A DNA stretch of 64,000 bases from Diabrotica undecimpunctata. Its lineage: Eukaryota; Arthropoda; Insecta; Coleoptera; Chrysomelidae. The translations under genes were made by a program, and so were the position numbers. The stretch covers positions 77,170,160 through 77,234,159 of the forward strand of contig NC_092810.1 of NCBI RefSeq assembly GCF_040954645.1, in the 5' to 3' direction. The notes below the pieces were generated by a model. That model had not been told where the DNA came from. It ran no database searches and worked only from the letters and a program-made list of their open reading frames with translations. Shown here in pieces: positions 1 through 11,508 of this stretch (position 1 is the first letter of the stretch; each line of letters begins with the position of its first letter).

Positions 1-688
1 TTTCAAATTGTCGTCAATTACAACCATCTTTTCGGCTGAATTATTCGCAGTTCTAAAAGCACTATCGTTAATACAAAACAAAAACCAAGAAAGATGTATA
101 ATAATCACAGATTCTCTAAATTCATTATCCTCACTGACTCAATTGTACTGTGACAACCCCCTTCTACTTCTTATTAAAAAAGAACTTAAAAACATTTCAA
201 ATAAGAACATCCAAGTTCATTTTTTATGGGTGCCTTCTCATGTCAGAATTGAAGGTAACGAAGTTGTAGATAAACTAGCTAAAAACGCACCAACTAACCT
301 GATGTCCGAAGAAAGTAACATATTGGTAGAAAACGATTTAAAACCATACTTAAAACAAAAAATAATTCAAAAATGGCAACAAACTTGGAACAACACTCCC
401 TAAAGGCTATACGAAGTCAACAAACATCCAGATCTTTGGAAACCAAAAATAAAAGACAGAAGAGAGCATGTGATACTTACCCGTCTTCGTATCGGCCATA
501 CACGACTTACTCATGGGTATTTACTACAGCTCAAAAATAAACCAGTTTGTGAAGTGTGCAACCGTGTTCTAACGTTAAAACATTTTTTAATACAGTGTCC
601 TAAATATAACAGTGAACGACTCAAATATAGCATACCCAACTGCCCTAGAAGAAAATACAGATACCCAAAGAATAATTTCTTATCTTAA
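1..688 (+). pseudogene. 3' end of a non-LTR retrotransposon: RNase H plus C-terminal zinc knuckle
   Basis: The frame is open from the window edge and reads an RNase HI domain, with the motif IITDSLNSL near the start and VPSHVRIEGNEVVDKLAK near position 230-285, the signature of RNase H attached to I, R1 or LOA-type non-LTR retrotransposons. A TAA at 401-403 interrupts the frame. The same frame then continues with TRLRIGHTRLTHGYLL (about 476-525) and a C-x2-C-x9-H-x4-C knuckle (CEVCNRVLTLKHFLIQC), which normally ends these polyproteins. The 5' part, including endonuclease and RT, lies outside the window. The single stop makes it a dead copy. Clade assignment is uncertain; the domain call is firm. 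Confidence 0.85.
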
Positions 689-2447
689 AGACTGTCAACT
701 TCTTCATAAGATTTAAAACATACATTGTAATACACATACATATTATTATTATTAATTTTAAACTAATGTATATACACTATTTGTATCAACTGTAACATTA
801 ATCTAAATACGCTAATGCCTCTGCGTGGTAGATATGTTAAAAAAAGGTATTTGTATTAGATTATAGATTATATTAGATTTATATTGGATTAGATATTCAG
901 TTTTGTGAAAGCGCCTCTCTTAGACAAATTGAAGGAGCGCTCCTAAGATTTTTCGGGGTTTGGCTTAAAATTAATTCGTAGTTTATTTTTATTATATTTA
1001 AGGCATCATTTAGATTTTTATTTACTTCAGCAACAAAAGTTTTGGTTGTCCTAGTATCTACTGGTATCGTTTAATCATTTGTGTAAATGTAATACAGTGT
1101 AGGTGCCATTACGCTACCCCAAGCGAGACCATTAATCTGCGTTCTTCATCTTACCATTGAATGATACGAAAAATCTTCTGTTCTGTAGATATACATATCT
1201 CCGGTTTTTAAGAAATGTCATCTAATTTAATATGTTGTAATTGGCATTTAGATTGACAAATACCACCCCTGATACCCGATATCTTTCATACCCGTTGTTG
1301 CTTTTTGCAAAAACGGGTACGTTATTACGTACGTTAATAAGTATTACGAATAAAAATAAATAAGCAAGAAGAATATAAGTGAATTATATTTAAACCAAGT
1401 GACAGAAAAAAGAATATTATATATACGTTTACTTCTAAATTAAAAATTAAATTTTGATATGCCTGACAACGAAAGATACAAAAACACAATTATTTAAAGT
1501 TGAAAATAATAGCTTGTACAAGCGACAAAGCATTTAAAACTATAAGACCGAACATATTATATGTAACTGTAATAGATATGTTGCCGAGAATCAAGTTACC
1601 CTAAGGTACCGAAATATTTCTTCTTTTAGTATCTGTCATAAGTGTATCCATGTGTTTATGTGTATCTAAAATATAGTATATAGGATATTGAATTTCCTAC
1701 ATTTAAAAATCGAAATATTGAAATTAGACAGTAAAAAATTGGAATTTTAAGAATGATTTATAAATTATAAAAGAAATAATAAATTAGACTTACTCACAAT
1801 CTAATTCTATCTAATAAGTCTAATTTATTATTTCTTTTACCTTTTGAAATGAACTGACACAAGCAACACATTCATGATTTATAAATTGTTATAATTTAAA
1901 TTTTACTACTTCATGAAACAAATATTTTATACGTCATAAACTATAGCAATCGAAACATCGAAACGTACATTTATATAATAAATATTTCAGTGCCAACGCA
2001 TTTAAAAAAAATACTAATAAATAAAAATGAACTCTTGCCTTTATCAAGTTTATAATAGACACTACTTAAGTTTAAAAATAATTAAAGCGAGTAATATAAA
2101 TTACCACCGTAAAATATTTAACTACATTAACCAAGTATTTGTGAAATTTCTCGATGACTAAATTGATTAATATTTAAATAAATTAGTAAAAGTTCCAAAA
2201 CGTACCTGCCGTAAAATTTGAAAGTCTACGACTAATCAAATTATTGGCAACATCGCAAGAGTTTAGTTGTGTACGCGAAAAAATATATACGGATCCCAAA
2301 AGTGTTTTAACCTATTACAGAGTTCACTTAATCCTACGTGTTGCTCGGAGTCTACATAAAGCGCTACGCAGATAATAATATACACGGTGTATATTCTACT
2401 GGAGTTAGTATAATACCGTTTTAGAACGGAGCTTACATTAACCGCTA

Positions 2448-2451
<4 letters not shown>
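689..2451. other. AT-rich DNA without a recognisable gene
   Basis: The first about 180 bases look like the 3' tail of the preceding non-LTR element and end in reiterated TTAGATTATA-like motifs. The rest is AT-rich, has no long open frame, and holds only the inverted repeat at 1769-1838. Confidence 0.6.
1769..1838. repeat. Perfect inverted repeat, 24-bp arms, 22-bp loop
   Basis: The arm at 1769-1792 (AAAAGAAATAATAAATTAGA...) is exactly complementary to 1815-1838. Transcribed or single-stranded it would form a 24-bp hairpin. It may be a relic of a miniature inverted-repeat element, but no target duplication was identified. Confidence 0.7.

Positions 2452-2511
<60 letters not shown>
2452..2511. 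repeat. (TA)n microsatellite
   Basis: Uninterrupted TA dinucleotide tract of about 60 bp. It borders a Penelope-type fragment carrying a hammerhead motif. Confidence 0.97.
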
Positions 2512-2514
<3 letters not shown>

Positions 2515-3385
2515 AAGGAGTACGACCGTCAATCCAAAATAAACTAAGGTACACTCGAAGAGTGGTGGGTTTTTCGGTCAAAGTGGAGAAATAAAAGACA
2601 AAGAAGGTGGCTACTTCATCTATTTATTGAAGACGTTTCGCTTTCTGCTCAGAAAGCATCATCAGTTCATCTAAAAAGAACAATATGAAACCAAACATCC
2701 ATAGAGAAGTTAACAAAGTGTGTTACCTTACAAAGACATGTAGCAGTCAATGATGTTAAAAATATGACAAAGCTTATGAAACTGGACATTTAGAGTTAAA
2801 GTTGTATAAAACAATTAATTGAAACTAGGTATAGTTTGCAATTTAACAAAATTAGCACAGCAAAAGAACATGTGGTAAACATACATGTATATAAAAAAGT
2901 TATTATAAAAACTTAAGTAAAAAACATTAAGGTTTATTTTAAAGTGTAAAGAACTAGAAAGATCATGAGAAAGCACTTCCAACAATTTATTTATAATCAA
3001 TTAGATTTTAATTTTAACTTTAGGTAACATTATTAAGTTATTTGAGATTAATATAGTAATAAAGATAAAATGAAGTTACCAGTCTTAAGCTTACTGAATC
3101 TCGCAGGTAAATGAATTTACAGGTTTAACACCCACGCACACAACGTGAATAGATATGGCCTTGAGGTCAAAATGACAAAAACAGCAAGGCAAAATACCAA
3201 CCTCTAATATAATAGGGCGGTATATTCAAAGAATGTGAACCAAATGTGTACCAAATGTTGATGTTTGATTTATGACACTCGTTTCTGTTTATTATATTTT
3301 TTGTTGTTAGAAGAAAAAGCTAGATAAAGAACAAAGAGTTTCACTTTCCTACCCTATTAATGACTGCAACCCCAAAATAAAACTT

Positions 3386-3388
<3 letters not shown>
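2512..3388 (-). mobile_element. Probable Penelope-like terminal fragment, noncoding
   Basis: The block lies between two (TA)n tracts and carries a minus-strand hammerhead ribozyme motif at 2622-2676, which is a feature of Penelope-like element terminal repeats. No reverse transcriptase frame remains. The assignment rests on the ribozyme type and on the same TA-flanked arrangement as the coding Penelope copies at 3677-5733 and 13362-17215. The outer limits are set by the TA tracts and are approximate. Confidence 0.45.
2622..2676 (-). ncRNA. Hammerhead ribozyme motif (Penelope type, short stem III)
   Basis: On the minus strand the core reads CUGAUGA, then stem II GCUUUCU-GAGC-AGAAAGC (7 bp, tetraloop), then GAAA, then CGUC. 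Stem I is supported by UGAA/UUCA plus a second block UUUA/UAAA. Stem III would be formed by the self-complementary ACGU, so it can pair only between two molecules; this is the minimal, dimer-dependent form described for Penelope-like retroelements. Cleavage is predicted after the C of GUC. All invariant core bases are present. Activity is inferred. Confidence 0.75.

Positions 3389-3456
<68 letters not shown>
3389..3456. repeat. (TA)n microsatellite
   Basis: Uninterrupted TA tract of about 67 bp between two ribozyme-bearing fragments. Confidence 0.97.
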
Positions 3457-3458
<2 letters not shown>

Positions 3459-3474
3459 GCGTCCATATCCATTT

Positions 3475-3517
3475 TGCCGAGCTTTCGACATCCTCTCTGA
3501 TGTCTTCTTCAGGGCTT
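3475..3517 (-). ncRNA. Hammerhead ribozyme motif between two TA tracts
   Basis: On the minus strand the core is CUGAAGA, stem II is GACAUC-AGAGAG-GAUGUC (6 bp), followed by GAAA and GCUC. Stem I is GCC/GGC. Stem III would use the palindrome AGCU, again implying a dimer. It sits in a 135-bp fragment (3457-3591) bounded by TA tracts on both sides, which looks like a terminal scrap of a Penelope-type element. Confidence 0.65.
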
Positions 3518-3587
3518 CCGAGGTCTCAGTCTCCCGAGACCCCAGACACTACTACACTCACTAGTCACTTCTAGTTCACTCACTAGT

Positions 3588-3591
<4 letters not shown>

Positions 3592-3676
<85 letters not shown>
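3592..3676. repeat. (TA)n microsatellite at the left edge of a Penelope element
   Basis: TA tract of about 85 bp that runs directly into the inverted terminal repeat starting at 3677. Confidence 0.97.
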
Positions 3677-3678
<2 letters not shown>

Positions 3679-3923
3679 CTGTTTTGGATGGGTTGGAGTC
3701 AATAATAGGGCTATTGGTTAACTATTTTTTTATTCTCGAGCTTTCAATTGTGTTTACAATTATTATCAAGAGCTAAAAAAGACAAAATACTTACAAGGTT
3801 GAACTAAAAAGAAAAAACAATTTTTGTTAACTTACCAAATAAAAATTAGTTTGGTAAGTAAAAATCACTGCTTACATCTTCAAAATATTTAATACAAAAA
3901 TGTTTTTATCTAATAAATGTTTC
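3677..3923 (+). repeat. Left inverted terminal repeat of the Penelope element
   Basis: Complementary to 5486-5733 over about 247 bp with few differences. It begins AACTGTTTTGGATGGG at the TA tract and ends ATCTAATAAATGTTTC. Confidence 0.9.
3728..3780 (-). ncRNA. Degenerate hammerhead motif in the left Penelope arm
   Basis: On the minus strand: stem I UUUA-G-CUC / GAG-AA-UAAA, a core UUGAUAA where CUGANGA is expected, stem II AAUUGU-AAAC-ACAAUU, then GAAA and GCUC. Two invariant core positions differ (C3 to U, G8 to A), so the fold is recognisable but self-cleavage is probably lost. Confidence 0.45.
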
Positions 3924-3930
3924 CAATATA

Positions 3931-5199
3931 TAATATAATTTCCAATTACCACAAAATTATGTTTTAGTTAGTTTTGATGTAACATCTCTTTTTACTAATT
4001 TGCCTTTAGATTTAATCATAAGTAGTGTTGAAAAACATTGGAATGAGATTTCACAACACACTAATATTGACTTATTACATTTCAAAACACTTATCAACTT
4101 TGTTTTTGATTCTAATATTTTTATATTTAATGGTGTATTTTATAAACAAATTTTTGGTAGTCCTATGGGATCTAGTCTTTCACCCATTCTAAGTAGCTAT
4201 GTCATGGATGATGTTATCAGTGATTGTATCAGTAATTGCACTTTTTTCATTCCTTTTATTAAGAGATATGTAGATGATTTAATTTTGGCACTTCCTAAAC
4301 ACAAAATTCATGAAACAATCAACATTTTCAACAGTCATAATCAACATATACAATTCACAGTTGAGGAAGAGGTAGATAATTCTCTACCATTCCTTGACAT
4401 GAGAATTGTAAGAAATACAGACAATATGTTGAAAACCAGATGGTTCAGAAAACCCATATGTAGTAATAGATTTATAAGCTATTACTCTCACCATCCAAAT
4501 AAGATGAAAATGAACCTTATAACAGGATTAAAAGAACGTGTTTTAAAACTTTCTCATCCAGATTATCTACAGGAAGATCTTCAGTTATTAAAAAATATTC
4601 TAATTGAAAACTCTTATCCTCCAGATATGCTACATAGGATGCTTTTTTCTAATATTGGTAATATAAATAATTTAACACCATTTTTTGCTCAATCTCAAAA
4701 CATTGTATCTAACAATCAAAACATCTATTATCATTCACTACCTTTTATACCATCATTAACACCTAAATTAATACAAACACTAAAGGTTATTGACAATATA
4801 AAAATAGCAACAAAGATTATCAAAACTATTTCATCTTTATATTCTAAAACTAAATATCCTATAGACAAATTTGAAAAAACGAATTTAGTATACAGCATTA
4901 GTTGTACTCAGTGTGAGGCTGAATATGTTGGTGAGACCGGAAGAAATCTTTCAAATCGCATTATTTCTCACAAAAGTGATTGCAGAATTAAAAAACCATC
5001 TTGTGCTTTGGCAGAACATGTAATCGATAAAGACCATATTATGGATTTTGATAACATTAAAATTTTATGTAGTGAAAGTAATAAATTTAAAAGGACTTTT
5101 TTGGAAATGGTTTGTATTAGCAAAAATGATAAGAGTTTAAACAAAAGATCTGAAATTCAAAATTTAAGCAAAATTTATAATTATATTCTTTCTTTATGA
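3931..5199 (+). CDS. Penelope-like reverse transcriptase / GIY-YIG endonuclease, 5'-truncated
   Basis: The open frame enters at RT palm motif A (VSFDVTSLFTNLP, about 3973-4011), continues through FGSPMGSSLSPILSSY (about 4153-4200) and the catalytic RYVDDLILALP (about 4264-4296), and ends in a GIY-YIG nuclease domain: SCTQCEAEYVGETGRNL (4900-4950), the downstream H and R residues, and the metal-binding Glu in FLEMVCI. The order RT then GIY-YIG is diagnostic of Penelope-like elements. The methionine at 4000 is internal; the fingers and N-terminal region are missing because the copy is 5' truncated. No stop or frameshift interrupts what remains. The stop is TGA at 5197-5199. Confidence 0.9.
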
Positions 5200-5485
5200 T
5201 TTATATATAAAACTTGTAAAATGTCATATTTAATTCTCCATATATCTGTCACATTCTTTCAGACATCTGTCAACGGTGAATAAATCTTCTTCTTTTTGTT
5301 ATTAAACAAAAAAGAATGTTTAAACGAAGTTTTACTTTTGGCAATATAATTGTCAAAAATAAAAATTTTATGTTAGCATTTATGACATTGAGGCTATTTG
5401 TAATTGGTTGCTATTTGAACTTATTTATAAATTCAATTATTCTTATATTAAAAAAATGTTTTCAAAATTATAAAAATTTTTCAGA
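5200..5485 (+). other. 3' untranslated region of the Penelope element
   Basis: AT-rich stretch between the RT/GIY-YIG stop and the right inverted repeat. Short frames here lack any domain. Confidence 0.6.
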
Positions 5486-5733
5486 GAAACATTTATTAGA
5501 TAAAAACATTTTTGTATTAAATATTTTGAAGATGTAAGCAGTGATTTTTACTTACCAAACTAATTTTTATTTGGTAAGTTAACAAAAATTGTTTTTTCTT
5601 TTTAGTTCAACCTTGTAAGTATTTTGTCTTTTTTAGCTCTTGATAATAATTGTAAACACAATTGAAAGCTCGAGAATAAAAAAAATAGTTAACCAATAGC
5701 CCTATTATTGACTCCAACCCATCCAAAACAGTT
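5486..5733 (-). repeat. Right inverted terminal repeat of the Penelope element
   Basis: Reverse complement of 3677-3923. It carries the mirror copy of the degenerate hammerhead motif on the plus strand at about 5631-5680. Confidence 0.9.
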
Positions 5734-5772
5734 ATATATTTGTTCCAAACGAGTCACAAGTACTTCTTTTTT

Positions 5773-5774
<2 letters not shown>

Positions 5775-5835
<61 letters not shown>
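5775..5835. repeat. (TA)n microsatellite
   Basis: TA tract of about 60 bp, 42 bp to the right of the Penelope element. Confidence 0.97.
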
Positions 5836-5837
<2 letters not shown>

Positions 5838-5897
5838 TACTAACAAGAGTTCAGAAGTACTCTATGCTCAGTAGACATCTTTATTGTTAAACAGAGA

Positions 5898-6819
5898 TGT
5901 CGGTTCCCCCAATCTCGATGTGCAATCGATACTACATATTTTTCTCAATGCGTAAGAATACCGACAGAGCGTTGAAACTTTATTTGTTCCGCGAATTGCA
6001 AAATAATTCTAAGTCCTTTCCAGAATTTTAATTTAACGATGCAATAGCACAGTGTTCACTTTGGATCGTTATATTTCGTAAAATAATTTCAAGTCTCTTT
6101 AGACATTTGTTTATTTCGGATAAATTGTTTATCGGCAAAGTGCTACTTTAGCTCGTTCACCAATTCGAGGAATAAAATTCTAGGTCCCTTCGGACTTTTA
6201 TTTATTCCTGATCGTCGGTGTTTTAGCGACGCTATTCGACCATTCGACAAGTTGTGAAATAATTCTAAGTCTTTCTGACTTTTATTTATTTCGAATAATT
6301 GATAACTGAACGGCGAAAAGTTTACTTTGAGCTGTTTGCTTATTTACGAAATAGTGGGAAGTCCGGGAAGACTTTTCTTTATTTCCAGTAAATAATAACT
6401 TAAAAGCAAAGTGCCGAACAAATTTCTAAGTATCGAGAATTTTTTGAATTGTATCGTTGACGAAGTCTTGAAGTTCGATGGTTGGAATAGGCGAGAAAAT
6501 AAAACGCAGAGTTTCGTTGAAATAGGCTATTCAGCCAAAATAGGTCTTTCTCGTTAAGATTAAGAACTAGCTTATCCTCCGGCCGAAGGATACGCTGCTT
6601 TTATGCATTTAGTAATTGCATGTGCACAGCGATCTTTCCGTCGAAGGATCAATGAAATCAAAAATAATAATCTTTGTTGTGCTTGGTGACATCCCCCTTT
6701 AGAGACCTTTTGACTGGGTGTTTTTATTTATTAAAATATCAATATAACAGAATAACAGAATATATAATACAATGGTAATAATATCAAAAACATGAAATAG
6801 GACATTTATCAAGTTATAT

Positions 6820-6823
<4 letters not shown>
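5898..6823 (-). mobile_element. Gypsy-type 3' LTR (5898-6691) with a stub of internal sequence
   Basis: Read on the minus strand, a purine tract (AAAGGGGGA) at 6692-6700 is followed by an LTR starting TGTCACCAAG at 6691 and ending AACCGACA at 5898 (794 bp). The same purine-tract-to-TGTC junction occurs at the 3' LTRs of elements A and C. CATAAAAG (about 6599-6606) is a possible TATA box. Downstream of it are at least five diverged units of about 60-80 bp, each with an AGTC...GACT mini-hairpin. No primer-binding site follows the LTR at 5897, so this is the 3' LTR. The internal part is cut off at the TA tract. Confidence 0.65.

Positions 6824-6893
<70 letters not shown>
6823..6893. repeat. (TA)n microsatellite
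   Basis: TA tract of about 70 bp, flanked on both sides by related ACATGAAATA-type sequence, suggesting expansion inside a short duplication. Confidence 0.97.
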
Positions 6894-6894
<1 letters not shown>

Positions 6895-7435
6895 CATATA
6901 AAAAAAACATGAAATACAGCATTTGTCAAGTTATAACATATAACGACAATATAATAATGTGTAAATCTAAGTTAAAGTATTGTAACATTCCAGTCAATAG
7001 TGTATTGTGATAAAATATGCAAAGTCCTTAGTTGAAGGAAAAAATAGCATCAATTTTTTTGAATAAATTTAAAAGGTTATTCTAAGTATAAGAAAAAGAT
7101 TAAAAATATTTAATTAATTAAATAAAATTTTAAGTAAATTTAAAGTAAAATGGCAATAGTTTAAAAGTATTTAGGTTAAATAATGGACTCATAAAAATTT
7201 TCTCCGACGGTATATGCCGGGTTAATAAAAATTTTTAAAATTATTTTAAGTCAATGTGTTGTAGCTTGTTGTAGCTGTTTCAACAGAAATGATAGAAGCC
7301 TAGCGACTGAAATGTGTTTGATGAAATAGCGGTATAAACGGTATCTGTAGAAGTTGCTACTACCTAAATATACTTATAAAAGAAAACTTGTTAGATGAAA
7401 CTAAAAGAAATTAAATTCGTATGCTAGTTAAGGCT
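6894..7435. other. AT-rich DNA, no gene seen
   Basis: No frame longer than short random ones and no repeat unit recognised. Confidence 0.6.
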
Positions 7436-7994
7436 GAGGCTAAGCTGTAGGCTACCAGCACGGTCACAGGTGGCGGATAGTGGATGGCCTTCAGATATGA
7501 AGGTTAGTTGCGAATATACTGAATAAGCAATCCCCGACCAAGCAGCGGTGATACTGGAGGGTGTAGTGGGTATGCCTTAGGAAAGCATACCTTATAAAAT
7601 GCTACAATAACCCAAGGAAAGTATTGTGGCATGGCGAATATTGCCGCCATGAAATAAGCATAGCCTAGGTCCCCTTTCCTGGAAACGGAAGCAGCGTTTT
7701 CAGTACCAAGTTATGACGTATAGGAATGGATCCTAGACCGGCTCATCATTGGACACTAGGAGGCACGACTGAAGCAGTTTTAATGGCTTCTACACTGCGA
7801 TGAGGAAATCAAGGGGAAACTACTTCATTAAACATCTCTAGTCCCTTAGCATGGCAAGTATCAGTATTAATACGTCACAGTTTACTGACCATGGTTCTCG
7901 GATACCAAGGTCCGGCAGGGGGAGATATAACAAGGATAAAAGGGGTTCCCAGGTCATCACCAGAAACATCCCTGTTCTTTAAAACTCCACAGAT

Positions 7995-9057
7995 CAACAA
8001 TTACGATCGCTACGTGGAATGTGAGAACAATGTACGAGGAGGGCAAGACACACAATGCCATTAAGGAGAAATGTATAGACTTGCTATCGATATAATGGGT
8101 GTAAGTGAAATGCGCTGGACTGGATCTGGACAGTACACAGTACATGACCACCAGATTTATTACTTCGGAAATAGCGAAGACCTACATATTAACGGAGTTT
8201 GTATCATAGTGAATAAGAAAATCTCTAAATACGTCACAAACTTCGTCCCAATCTCAGAGAGAATACTCCTTATTCAGTTTAACACCTTCCCTGTTAAGAC
8301 CAACATAATCCAGGTATATGCACCTACTGCAGACAAATCAGACGAAGAGATCGAAACTTTCTATTCGGAATTAATGAGTATTCTGAAAAAACTTTACAAA
8401 AACGAAATAAAAATGCTTATAGGAGACTTAAATGCCAAAGTGGGAAAGGTTAGATGTGGAGAAAGCGTAGGACCCTTTGGGCAGGGTGAAGGAAACGAAC
8501 GCGGAGATCGCCTGATCACCTTCGCTGTGGAAGAACAACTGATAATCACCAAAACTTTCTTTAAACTACCGGCTAGGAGATTATATACGTGGAGATCACC
8601 TCAAGACACCCCAGATCACATCATCAGAAACCAAATTGATTACATTTTGGTGAATAAAAGATTCAGAAACTCAATAACATCGGCCCAAACGTATCCTGGT
8701 GCTGATATCGGGTTGGACCATAACCCATTGGTAGTTAACATCAGACTAAAGCTGAAGAAGATAGAGAGTGCAAAAGCAAGAAAATACGATTTAGGACCAT
8801 TAAAAAATGAAGACACCAGGCACCAGATACAAACCTATATAGAAAAAGAATTAAAAAATACAGACAAAGCTAATGAACCAGATAACGAAATGACAAAACT
8901 ACAACACATTAACCAGACAATCCTAGATAAATATCTTCGCCCAGCAACGGTTAAAAAGAAAGAGTGGATTACTGATAAAATCCTAAATATGATGGAGAAT
9001 AGAAGAAGAGCTAAAACAGAGAAATGTGGGAATATAAACGAATTGACAAAGAAATAA
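7995..9057 (+). pseudogene. Apurinic-type endonuclease domain of the RTE-like element
   Basis: The endonuclease opens near 7995 with IATWNVRTM in a frame that shifts before 8071, where the long frame begins at LAIDIMGVSEMRWTGSG. Further motifs are VYAPTAD, the catalytic GDLNAKVG (about 8417-8440), NQIDYILVNKRF and LDHNPLVV (around 8715), the usual order of the endonuclease/exonuclease/phosphatase fold. It would nick the target DNA to prime reverse transcription. A stop at 9055-9057 and the early frameshift separate it from the RT part. Confidence 0.8.
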
Positions 9058-10467
9058 GAAAAACTATTAGAGAAACCAAAAACCAATGGTTGGAAGATCA
9101 ATGCAGAGAAATAGAATCATTGGAAAGTAGACACGACTCGTTTAATCTGCACAAGGAGGTAAAAGAGGCAGCAGGAATGTACAAACCCAAGAGATCAGAA
9201 CATATGACTGATGATCATGGCGAACCGGTAATAGACATTGCATAAACAAAGAATATATAAAAGAGATACGTTGAGAAGACAATAGAGATAACAACCAGAT
9301 TATTATGGAATACGACACAGGACCACCAATCACTCAAGACGAAGTCAAAGCCGCAATTAAAGCAGTCAAAGCACCAGGGCCCGACAACTTTCATTCAGAA
9401 TTTCTAAAAATCATGGGAGACGAAGGAGTAAAATGGCTTACGACAACGTTCAATAAAATTTATGACTCGGTAAAAATCCCCGAGAGCTGGTTAAAATCTA
9501 CATTTATTGCTATACCTAAAAAGCCTAATGCAAAAAAATACGAAGTGCATCGTATTATCAGTCTAATAAGCCACATTTTTAAGACCTTCTTAAAGATAAT
9601 ACACAGACAAATTTATCAGAAATGCGAGTCACAGATCTCAGGAACGCAGTTTGGATTCATCATAACAGAGCTGCATACTCTCTCCCCTAATATTTAACGT
9701 CTATTCGGAACACGTCATGAACCAGGCCTTAGAGCATATCGAAGAGGGTATTCTCATAAATGGTGAGCGCCTGAATAATATCAGATATGCAGATGACACC
9801 ATCCTCTTTGCAGACAGTTTAGAAGGTTTACAGACACTAGTAACGCAACTGTGGAGAATCAGTCAAGAATACGGGCTTGATTTTAATATCAAGAAAACAA
9901 AATACATGGTCATCAGTAAGAAGCATATTTCACCTAGTCAATAACTGGTAGATCAGCAACAAATACTTCAAGTGCCCCATTACTACTATTTAGGAACCAC
10001 CATAAACGACCAATGGGACCACTCAGTTGAGATAAAACAAAGAATTGAAAAAGCCAGGTCAGCATTTGTCAGAATGAGCAAGATATTTAAGAGCCACGAC
10101 CCACCCTTAAAAACGAAAATCCGTTTTTTGGATGTGGTGTTATAGACGGATACTAAGGATCTCCTGGGTGGACCGAATAACAAACATTGAGGTTCTACGT
10201 CGGATGGATAAAACATGTGAAATTATATCCACAGTGAAGCGCAAGCTAGAATATCTTGGACATATAATGCGAAACGATCATAAATATAACCTGCTGCAAC
10301 TTATATTACCGGGCAAGGTCTGCGGAAAGAGGGGACCAGGAAGAAGAAGAATCTCTTGGTTCCAGAACTTACGAAAATGGTTTTCCTTGACCACTTCAGG
10401 ACTATTTGGAGCTGCGCTCAATAAAGTTAGAATTGCCATGCTAGTAGCCAACATCCGTAACGGATAG
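9024..10467 (+). pseudogene. Reverse transcriptase and C-terminal tail of the RTE-like element
   Basis: Pieces in several frames follow each other. 9024-9245 is the linker; 9305-9697 holds the RT fingers (VKAPGPDNFHSEFLK, FIAIPKKPNAKKYE, and TQFGF near 9650); 9717-9944 holds the palm with RYADDTILFAD (about 9783-9815); 10132-10467 holds the conserved tail (RILRISWVDR, GHIMRN, GKRGPGRRRISW). Sequence is missing between about 9690 and 9717 and between about 10100 and 10132. The protein cannot be made. Confidence 0.8.
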
Positions 10468-10771
10468 ACATCACAAGAAGAAAAATGCTAGTTAAATAAT
10501 TAATTCAATAAAGTATTAATGAGATTATTCAGTAACTTGAGTTACAACGTTCTATTACGAGATAGCGAAATGTATCATTCGAATATCGTTTGTATGCTAA
10601 ATAGATTTGATCAATATTATTTTAACACATGGTAAAATAAACATTTAGAACATGCGAATGTATGAAAATGTCAATATTAAAATCTCTCTTGGGAAAAGAA
10701 CTACATTTACACTTAGTAAAATTGCAAATATATAAAAATGTCAATGTTAAATTGTCTTTTAGAAAATATGT

Positions 10772-11508
10772 TTAAACACTATGGAAATTATTCGGGGATA
10801 TTCCGTGATGAAGGAGCTGACCTGCTGTCGTCCACATGGATAATTCGGTCGACATCTTGATCTCTACGTACTTCATACGTATGGTCGCCTGCAGCTCTAA
10901 AGATGGCCCGTCCATGTAGAGCCAGAGTTCCCTTTGATATGGTTCTTCATCAAGACTTGCTTGGCTTGTAGGTAGGTATTGGGCTGTCGAAAATCTTGGT
11001 TGCCTGGGAAGAGATTTCTGGCATAAAGGGTGGCTAGCTGGACTGCGCGTTCCACCCGTTGTTGTCGTGTCTCTTCTTGTCTGACCTGGTGCTCGGTTTC
11101 TTTTAATCTTCTCGACCGGTATCCCAGAAGAAGTTCTGCCGGCGTCTGTCCTGTGGCATTTCTTTAGCTTCTGAACTCGTCTCTCTATGGTATTGACTCG
11201 TTGGTAGTAGATTGGGCTTCGTTCGCTCTGTATTTTATGTTTAAAGAGGTATCGTTTCCAAGCATCCGTCCGGAATTGGATTCCATTGTCTGTAATAATG
11301 GTGGAAGGTCTGCTCCATCGGTTGCAAATTTCTTCTTGCAAGAAGCGGATGACATCTCGGCTTTTGGCAGCTGTGGTGTATTTTTACTCGACCCAGGTGC
11401 TAAGGCAGTCGGTAGCTAAGAGGATGTACAGATTTTTGGTGCCTCTTGCTACTGAATAAGGTCCGAGGACATCGAATATGGGCCCTGATATATTCCACGT
11501 TGCACAGC
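10772..11508 (-). pseudogene. Gypsy integrase relic related to elements A and B
   Basis: On the minus strand the text begins near 11508 with integrase-core remnants and reads EEICNRWSRPSTIITDNG at about 11280-11340, then QFRTDAWKRYL and SPIYYQRVNTIERRVQKLKK. These align with the integrase cores of elements A and B below (ITDNGSQFRTDAWERFLRR, NPVERR). Frameshifts follow, but pieces of the C-terminal region (HVDD near 10830) persist. Only this part of pol survives and there is no LTR nearby. Confidence 0.8.

Larger units (their letters stand above)
3677..5733 (+). mobile_element. Penelope-like retroelement with inverted terminal repeats
   Basis: The element is delimited by near-perfect inverted repeats, 3677-3923 and 5486-5733 (about 247 bp), enclosing an RT plus GIY-YIG reading frame. 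Penelope-like elements are known for terminal repeats that can be direct or inverted, and for inserting beside AT-rich microsatellites; here (TA)n lies directly to the left and another tract 42 bp to the right. Both arms carry a degenerate hammerhead motif. The RT frame begins inside the palm, so the copy lacks the N-terminal part of the protein. Confidence 0.85.
7436..10480 (+). mobile_element. RTE-like non-LTR retrotransposon, decayed
   Basis: The less AT-rich block from 7436 holds a probable 5' UTR followed by endonuclease, RT and the conserved C-terminal tail, all on the plus strand and broken by stops, frameshifts and at least two internal deletions. The 3' end lies just after the GRRR...NIRNG tail at 10467. 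No poly(A) or target duplication was fixed. Confidence 0.75.
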
